Source: Arthrobacter sp. cf158
GTDB lineage: Bacteria > Actinomycetota > Actinomycetes > Actinomycetales > Micrococcaceae
Direction: 5' to 3'
Length of the DNA stretch: 64,000 nt
NCBI RefSeq assembly: GCF_900106835.1
Contig: NZ_FNNR01000003.1
Coordinates: 565,281-629,280, forward strand
Within the stretch, counting starts at the first letter, position 1; each line of letters opens with the position of its first letter. A model generated the notes under the pieces. It made no database searches, was not told the DNA's origin, and was given only the letters and a program-made list of their open reading frames with translations. A program made the position numbers and the translations under genes. This document shows positions 59,275 through 64,000 of this stretch, one piece after another.

Positions 59275-60219
59275 TCAGGAACAAGAGCATGCTGTTGCTG
59301 GTCTGCCAAGGGCAGTTTTGGTCGTCCAATGGCAGGTCATCGCTGGCTGCAGGGTAGACCAGCGCCGAGAGCGGCGCGTCGTGAACAGCAGGTCGCCACC
59401 AAGGCGGCCAGCCACCAACGGAATGAGTAGATCAACCAGCCCCGGATTCAGCCCGATGGTCCGCTTGCCAGCACCCGTCTTCGTGGGGCCGATGTAGAAC
59501 TGGTTTTGCCCATCCAGCTTAAATGCCTTGTTGATCCTGGCGGTGGCCGGCTTTCTCAGCAGGTCGATGTCGGCGACGGTCAGCGCCGTGGCCTCACCGA
59601 AACGGGTGCCAGTCATCACCAGGAAGTTGGTGAAGTCGCGGTACCGCACCCCCATGCCATCCATGATCAACCCGAACTCTGCATGAGTGAGGAACATCAA
59701 TTCGTCCTCGGCCTTCTCAGCGCTGGGCAATTGCACACCCCTGCACGGATTGCGAGTGATGTAACCCAACATCTCCGCGGTGTTCATCGACGCGGAAATC
59801 AGGCCGTGCACGTTCTTGATCGTCTGCGGTGAGCATCCCTTGGCCATCATCGACTTCACCCAATACGCGATTATCCGGTAGTCCAGCCTGTCGACGGGGA
59901 CGTGGCCAATGACCTTCTTCACATGGAGATCAAGCATCGTCTGATACGTCTTCACGGTCCCGCTCGAAGGTCGAATCAGGAGGTCGATGTGCTCCTGAAT
60001 GACCTCACCCACCGTGGGTATCTTCGCCCTGTTGTCCATCAGTGCCTGCTGGGCGATCTCAAAGGATTGACCGTTTGCATCGAGCAACCGCTTGAGCGTT
60101 TCAGCCTCATGCGCGGAGTCGACAGTGAGACCCTGCTGCTTCCGGATCTTGGGGCCACGCCAGACCACCATGAAGGACAAGGAGCCGTCCTTTTTGAAGC
60201 GTTTCCGGATACTAGCCAC
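59275..60219 (-). pseudogene. Tyrosine recombinase (phage integrase), C-terminally broken
   Basis: The first ~280 residues are a phage-type integrase: an N-terminal AP2-like arm-binding part (SIRKRFKKDGSLSFMVVWRG), a SAM-like core-binding domain (VGEVIQEHIDLLIRPSSGTVKTYQTMLDLHV-type), and the catalytic start with the first Arg in MTGTRFGEATAL. The frame then degenerates after LLFTTRR into unrelated sequence, so the HxxR and Tyr nucleophile are absent and it cannot catalyse strand exchange. GTG 60219 start, no clear binding site; the flanking inverted ACTAGC/GCTAGT (60211-60233) may be an old site. Confidence 0.78.
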
Positions 60220-60342
60220 ATAAAAATGCTAGTTCCATATCAGACTTGGGGTTTTGTCAACATTCAGGGGCCATATAGGCCCCTGACCTGCAACAACATC
60301 GTGCCCGAGGTGGGACTCGAAGGCGATTCTGGGTATTGGAAA

Positions 60343-60433
60343 CACTGGGAAGTGGCGGAAACATGCGGAATCCGGGCCAGTTCGATGGGTGTACGTGGTA
60401 GTCCGAGGCGGAGGGTGTGGACATTGTCCACAC
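60343..60433. repeat. Right copy of island-flanking direct repeat
   Basis: Reads CACTGGGAAGTGGCGGAAAC, then ATGCGGAATCCGGGCCA, a GTCCGAGGCGGA block and GTGGACATTGTCCACA, matching 53807-53900 in the same orientation. GTGTGGACATTGTCCACACC-like sequence at its end (about 60416-60433) is itself an inverted repeat. Confidence 0.7.
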
Positions 60434-60818
60434 CGTTTTCTCTCTTCGTAGCGATGGCAGATCGCTCATGTTCTTGGGCGGAAGCGGTGCCACGGAAATA
60501 ATGGACGACGACGAACTGAACGCATGGCGGAGCCTGAATAGCATGATTTGCCTCGCCGGGACTCCGCCACATGGACCGACAAGCGGGCCCAAATGTTCAG
60601 CGGGTCAGTGGTTGCCTGTTGTAGTGCCGTCTTGCACGCCGGTCTCACAGGGACAAGCCCGGACAAGGCTAAGGCTGGACACGAATAGCCCTACGCGGAT
60701 ACCCCCTCATATAACCCACGCACCCGCGGAAGCGAGGACCTTGGACCGTCTACTGTCTGGAAAGTTGTGTGGTGCACGCCCTGATTACGAACCTCCCCTT
60801 AGCTTGCATCAACGGTGA

Positions 60819-60876
60819 TCCGGCGCCGGCCCCGGCTGTCGGGTTGCGTGTTGCGATTCCGCGTGCCGGCGCCGGA
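60819..60876. repeat. GC-rich inverted repeat, possible terminator of usp
   Basis: TCCGGCGCCGGC (60819-60830) and GCCGGCGCCGGA (60865-60876) are perfect 12-bp arms with a 34-nt loop. It lies 62 bp past the stop of the universal stress gene on the minus strand, so it may end that transcript; without a U tract this is weak. Confidence 0.5.
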
Positions 60877-60938
60877 AAGCTAATTGGGTCCTAAGAGTGG
60901 AGAGCAGCGGCAGCGCCGTACTACAAACCAGGCGAGCG

Positions 60939-61364
60939 TCAGCCTGCCGTCTTGGCAATGTAGACGTCGCAAGGAGCATTGTGGGCCACGCTGCTAGCGA
61001 CGCTGCCAAGTACACGGCCGAGCCCGTGCATACCCTTGTTGCCGACAACGATCATTCTGGCTTCGACCCTCCTTGCTTCGTCGAGCAGTACCTGAGTCGC
61101 GGTTCCGCGGACAGCCGCGTAGGTGACTTTGAGATTGGCCGAGCTCAGTTCGGCAGCAGCCTTCTGCACCGTCTTCTCCGCATTCGCTTCATGGCTGGCC
61201 ACTCGATGGTCACTTCCGGTACCAAACACTATGGTGCCGTCGTCGTCGTAGGCCGTGACAACATGGAGCGCCGCACCAAGCGATAGGGCCAGGTCCCTGG
61301 CGGCATCAGCGGCACTCTTAGCTGTGACGCTGCCGTCTACCCCTACAATGATGGCTCCGGTCAT
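60939..61364 (-). CDS. Universal stress protein (UspA family)
   Basis: The 141-residue protein begins MTGAIIVGVDGSVTAKSAAD and ends with the ATP-binding GNKGMHGLGRVLGSVASSVAHNAPCDVYI motif pattern (G2xG9xGS), so it likely binds ATP. USPs accumulate under nutrient or oxidative stress. AAGGAG lies 8 bases before ATG 61364. It is 47 bp downstream of glpX on the same strand and probably co-transcribed. Confidence 0.9.
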   Translation of the reverse strand: MTGAIIVGVDGSVTAKSAADAARDLALSLGAALHVVTAYDDDGTIVFGTGSDHRVASHEANAEKTVQKAAAELSSANLKVTYAAVRGTATQVLLDEARRVEARMIVVGNKGMHGLGRVLGSVASSVAHNAPCDVYIAKTAG

Positions 61365-61411
61365 GACTGAATCTCCTTCGTATTTTATGAAACGGCGTGA
61401 AAGGTTGGCTG

Positions 61412-62404
61412 CTATTCGGAGTCGTACCATTTGGATTCGAGGTGATCGGCAACGACCCTGCGAATGGTGCCTGAGTGGGAGCGCAGGACGATGCTGGTGG
61501 TTCGAACAAATCCAGGCATACGCCGGACTCCGTCCACGAGTGCGCCGTCGGTGACACCAGTGGCCACAAAATAGCAATTGTCTCCCCGAACCAGATCGTC
61601 CTGGTCAAACACGCGATCCAGGTCATGGCCGGCTTCGAGGGCCTTCGCTTGCTCAGAGGCGTCAATAGGCGCCAAACGCGCCTGGATGAGCCCACCCAGC
61701 GCCTTCACCGCACAGGCAGTAATTATGCCCTCGGGAGTTCCGCCGACCCCCACACACATATCTATGCGTGAATCGGGCCGAGCGGCATTGATCCCCCCTG
61801 CCACATCACCGTCCAGCAGCAGCCTGGTGGAGGCTCCGGTCGCCCGGATATCAGCAATCAACTGCGAGTGCCGTGGGCGATCGAGGACCGCAATCTGCAG
61901 GTCGTCAACTGCCACACTCTTGGCTCTGGCGAGGGCACGGATGTTTTCACCGACCGGTCGCCTGAGGTCGATGACCCCGCGGCCTTCCGGGCCGGTGACA
62001 ATCTTGTCCATGTAGAAGACAGCACTGGCGTCAAACATTGATCCGCGCTCTGAGACGGCGATGACCGAAAGTGCGTTTTGACGTCCGGCGGCCGTGAGGC
62101 TGGTGCCATCGATCGGGTCGACAGCAACGTCCCACGAAGGCCCTGTGCCGTTGCCGACGTGCTCTCCGTTGTACAGCATGGGCGCGGCGTCTTTCTCACC
62201 TTCACCGATCACCACCACGCCATCAAAGGCGACGGAACCGAGGAAATGCCGCATTGCGTCCACGGCCGCACCGTCGGCGGCGTTCTTGTCACCCTTGCCG
62301 ATGAAGGGGGCGGCCCGGATCGCCGCGGCTTCGGTGGCTCGCACCAGCTCCATCCCCAGATTGCGGTCAGGAGCATCGAGCGAGGTGATGGATTTTCTGT
62401 TCAC
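61412..62404 (-). CDS. glpX: Class II fructose-1,6-bisphosphatase (GlpX)
   Basis: About 330 residues: [35 protein letters not shown] opening ([13 protein letters not shown]), [11 protein letters not shown] and the phosphatase signature DPIDGTS (~95-101), with [18 protein letters not shown] later. It dephosphorylates fructose-1,6-bisphosphate for gluconeogenesis, matching growth on acids imported by the divergent citrate transporter. An open frame reaches 62452 but that would put codons across the TGGTCGACCA operator, so GTG 62404 is preferred; ATG at 62354 is another option. An unlinked main glpX or fbp may also exist. Confidence 0.88.
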   Translation of the reverse strand: MNRKSITSLDAPDRNLGMELVRATEAAAIRAAPFIGKGDKNAADGAAVDAMRHFLGSVAFDGVVVIGEGEKDAAPMLYNGEHVGNGTGPSWDVAVDPIDGTSLTAAGRQNALSVIAVSERGSMFDASAVFYMDKIVTGPEGRGVIDLRRPVGENIRALARAKSVAVDDLQIAVLDRPRHSQLIADIRATGASTRLLLDGDVAGGINAARPDSRIDMCVGVGGTPEGIITACAVKALGGLIQARLAPIDASEQAKALEAGHDLDRVFDQDDLVRGDNCYFVATGVTDGALVDGVRRMPGFVRTTSIVLRSHSGTIRRVVADHLESKWYDSE

Positions 62405-62431
62405 GTGGTTGATGATACCGAAAATTCGATT

Positions 62432-62471
62432 AGTGGTCGACCACTCGACCACTTACTTGACTGGTCGACCA
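62432..62471. promoter_or_regulatory. Twin TGGTCGACCA operators between glpX and citM-like gene
   Basis: AGTGGTCGACCACT (62432-62445) is a perfect 14-bp palindrome; TGGTCGACCA recurs at 62462-62471, 28 bp centre to centre, with a TTGACT -35-like box at 62457-62462 touching the second. The TGGTNNACCA core is typical of FadR/VanR-class GntR regulators. Both divergent genes may be controlled together. Confidence 0.68.
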
Positions 62472-62593
62472 CTTTAGGTTTACCGTCGAAAGCGTGCCCG
62501 ACCCAAGAGGTTGAGGGACCGGGTTACCGGCAAGGGACCCAGCACGTCAGAGTTGCCGTCAGGGAGTCAGTCCCTCAACATCAAGGAGTAACG

Positions 62594-63892
62594 ATGCTCG
62601 CCGTCGTCGGATTCGCTACGCTCGGATCATTTATGATCGCAGTCATGCGCAGATGGGCCACCGCGTTTGTGGCCATCATTTGCGCTCCAGTCCTGTTCGC
62701 TGTAATCGCAGGTTTCGGCCCGGACCTGGGAGACATGGTCATGTCTGGCCTGAAGACGGTCGCTCCGACCGCCGTTCTGCTCCTCTTCGCAGTTCTCTAC
62801 TTCGGCGTCATGATGGACGCCAAGCTCTTCGATCCCATATCGAAGCTCATTCTTCGACTCTCCAAGGGAGATCCGGTTCGGATTTGCGTCGGCACTGCTG
62901 TGCTGTCCATGGCCGTGGCCCTGGATGGTGATGGCACCACGAGCTACATGATCATCTGCTCGGCCTTCCTGCCCATCTACAAGAAGCTCAAGATCAACCC
63001 CCTCATCATTGCAACGGTCGCTGCCATGTCACTGGGACTCATCTCCGGGTCCACTCCTTGGGGAGGCGCCGCCACCCGGGCCATCAGCGTGCTGCAGCTG
63101 GATGCAACTGAATACTTCGTCAGCCTGATCCCCTCTTTGGCCCTTACCTGTGCGTTCATTCTCGCGGTCGCCTACATCCTTGGCCGGTCGCAGAGGAAGC
63201 ACGTCGATGCAGCCGCCGTTGCTGAACTGGCGGCGGAGATCAAGAACGGCACTCACCACATCGGCGAACGTCCTACCTGGCGAACCTGGGTAAACGCCGG
63301 CCTGACCATCCTGCTGCTGGTTCTCCTGATTGCCGGAGTCGCACCGTTGGTGGTCCTCTTCATTGGCGCCTTCGTTATCGCCTTGCTCGTCAACCACCCG
63401 AAGCTGCATGACCAAGGCGAATCCATCAAGCGACACGCAGTGAGCGCCGTACCCGTTGTCATGCTCGTCCTTGCCGCCGGCGTCTTCACTGGGATCCTGT
63501 CTGATTCCGGCATGATCCAGGCCATGGCTGATGCGCTGCTAAGCATCGTCCCGACGTCGATGGGTGCTCTGCTTCCGCTCTTTACGGCCGTCATTGCCAT
63601 CCCGCTCGGATTCTTCATGTCCAATGACGCCTTCTTCTTCGGCATCCTCCCGGTACTCTCCGAGTCCGCGTCGCAGTACGGCATCCACGCCAATGAAATC
63701 GCCCGTGCAGGTGTCGTAGGCCAAATTTCCCACATGATCGGACCTGCGTCTGCTCCCCTGTGGGTACTCCTCGGGCTTTTGAAGAAGGACCTCGGAGAGT
63801 TCCAGAAGTTCTCGATTCTTTGGGTTGCTGGTGCCTGCCTCGCCTTCATCGGCTTCCAAATCCTCACCGGCGCCATCAGCGTTACCGGCTGA
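62594..63892 (+). CDS. CitMHS family citrate-metal:H+ symporter
   Basis: The 432-residue, about 12-helix transporter begins MLAVVGFATLGSFMIAVMRR and shows the CitMHS signatures: MALDGDGTTSYM (~110-120, the substrate/metal site), GLISGSTPWGGAATRAISVL and FFMSNDAFFFGILPVLSE near the end. Members import citrate complexed with Mg or Ca, driven by protons. AAGGAG lies 5 bases before ATG 62594. It leads an operon whose next gene starts at 63952. Confidence 0.9.
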   Translation: MLAVVGFATLGSFMIAVMRRWATAFVAIICAPVLFAVIAGFGPDLGDMVMSGLKTVAPTAVLLLFAVLYFGVMMDAKLFDPISKLILRLSKGDPVRICVGTAVLSMAVALDGDGTTSYMIICSAFLPIYKKLKINPLIIATVAAMSLGLISGSTPWGGAATRAISVLQLDATEYFVSLIPSLALTCAFILAVAYILGRSQRKHVDAAAVAELAAEIKNGTHHIGERPTWRTWVNAGLTILLLVLLIAGVAPLVVLFIGAFVIALLVNHPKLHDQGESIKRHAVSAVPVVMLVLAAGVFTGILSDSGMIQAMADALLSIVPTSMGALLPLFTAVIAIPLGFFMSNDAFFFGILPVLSESASQYGIHANEIARAGVVGQISHMIGPASAPLWVLLGLLKKDLGEFQKFSILWVAGACLAFIGFQILTGAISVTG

Positions 63893-63951
63893 TCGCCCCC
63901 ACTGATTCCTGGTCCGTCAACGAGACCTGGTTATAAAGAAAAGGAAATACC

Positions 63952-64000
63952 GTGACTACATCCAAGCAGTACCGATTGGCCGTTCTGAACGGCGATGGCA
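63952..64000 (+). CDS. Isopropylmalate/tartrate dehydrogenase-like gene, 3' part outside window
   Basis: Only the first 16 codons are present: MTTSKQYRLAVLNGDG, which continues into the family's GDGIGPE opening in LeuB, tartrate dehydrogenase and related beta-decarboxylating dehydrogenases. AAGGA lies 6 bases before GTG 63952. It follows the citrate transporter by 59 bp, so it may oxidatively decarboxylate an imported hydroxy-acid such as tartrate or malate. Confidence 0.65.
   Translation, partial: MTTSKQYRLAVLNGDG

Larger units (their letters stand above)
60220..60938. other. Gene-free right boundary of the island
   Basis: No coding frame with a binding site. It holds the right flanking repeat (60343-60433) and a GC-rich inverted repeat (60819-60830 with 60865-60876). 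Reading frames over 60466-60818 have no start signals or recognisable domains. Confidence 0.55.

Overview
The window is GC-rich chromosomal DNA with dense, mostly operonic genes, strong AGGAGG-type ribosome binding sites, GTG/TTG starts and a very high density of TetR, LacI, GntR, MarR, PaaX, Lrp and LysR regulators. Protein content (large 180-kDa-class NAD glutamate dehydrogenase, MHS-type transporters, fused permease/ATPase peptide ABC protein, class II fructose bisphosphatase) points to a soil actinobacterium, most likely Micrococcaceae of the Arthrobacter/Paenarthrobacter kind. That placement is inference from gene style, not from a marker gene. No rRNA, tRNA or CRISPR was found.

Layout. 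0-5.5 kb: a truncated SDR divergent from a TetR gene, an MHS transporter plus CocE-type hydrolase operon, and a divergent PaaX-like regulator. 5.7-10.5 kb: an Old Yellow Enzyme, SDR, quinone-oxidoreductase-like protein, alpha/beta hydrolase and TetR regulator tied together by a shared 12-bp palindrome, doubled with identical spacing in two promoters. 10.6-14.3 kb: LacI regulator, DapA-family lyase and a NRAMP-like transporter without the usual metal-binding residues. 14.3-34.4 kb: an oligopeptide ABC operon, RraA-like protein, MHS transporter, a divergent PxpABC-like set, SDR, aminotransferase, twin TetR regulators, small proteins, giant glutamate dehydrogenase and gluconokinase. A 16-bp palindrome (TGAGAA-N4-TTCTCA), usually in pairs 18 bp apart, sits in front of all of these transcription units, so they look like one regulon around amide/amino-acid/glutamate metabolism.

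34.4-38.6 kb: Lrp/LysE, a second RraA-like gene, a KDPG-aldolase fragment, and a MarR-MFS pair. 38.7-52.8 kb: a catabolic locus with an iron-type ABC importer, three paralogous binding-protein-fold (4,5-dihydroxyphthalate decarboxylase-like) proteins, two TIM-barrel amidohydrolases, a TPP enzyme, a LigJ-like 4-oxalomesaconate hydratase, an HpcH/HpaI aldolase, a CoxG-like protein and a GntR/FCD regulator. Four ATTGT-N3-ACAAT operators join its three promoters. No ring-cleaving or ring-hydroxylating oxygenase is present, so the locus may process an imported, already opened or pyrone-type carboxylated compound.

53.2-60.9 kb: an island-like segment bounded by imperfect ~90-bp direct repeats and carrying a broken tyrosine recombinase, a 44-bp tandem repeat, a LysR gene and mesX-mesD-flavin reductase (oxygen-dependent, folate-independent methionine synthesis). 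60.9-64 kb: universal stress protein, GlpX, and a CitMHS citrate transporter with the start of an isopropylmalate/tartrate-dehydrogenase-like gene; GlpX and the transporter diverge from TGGTCGACCA operators.
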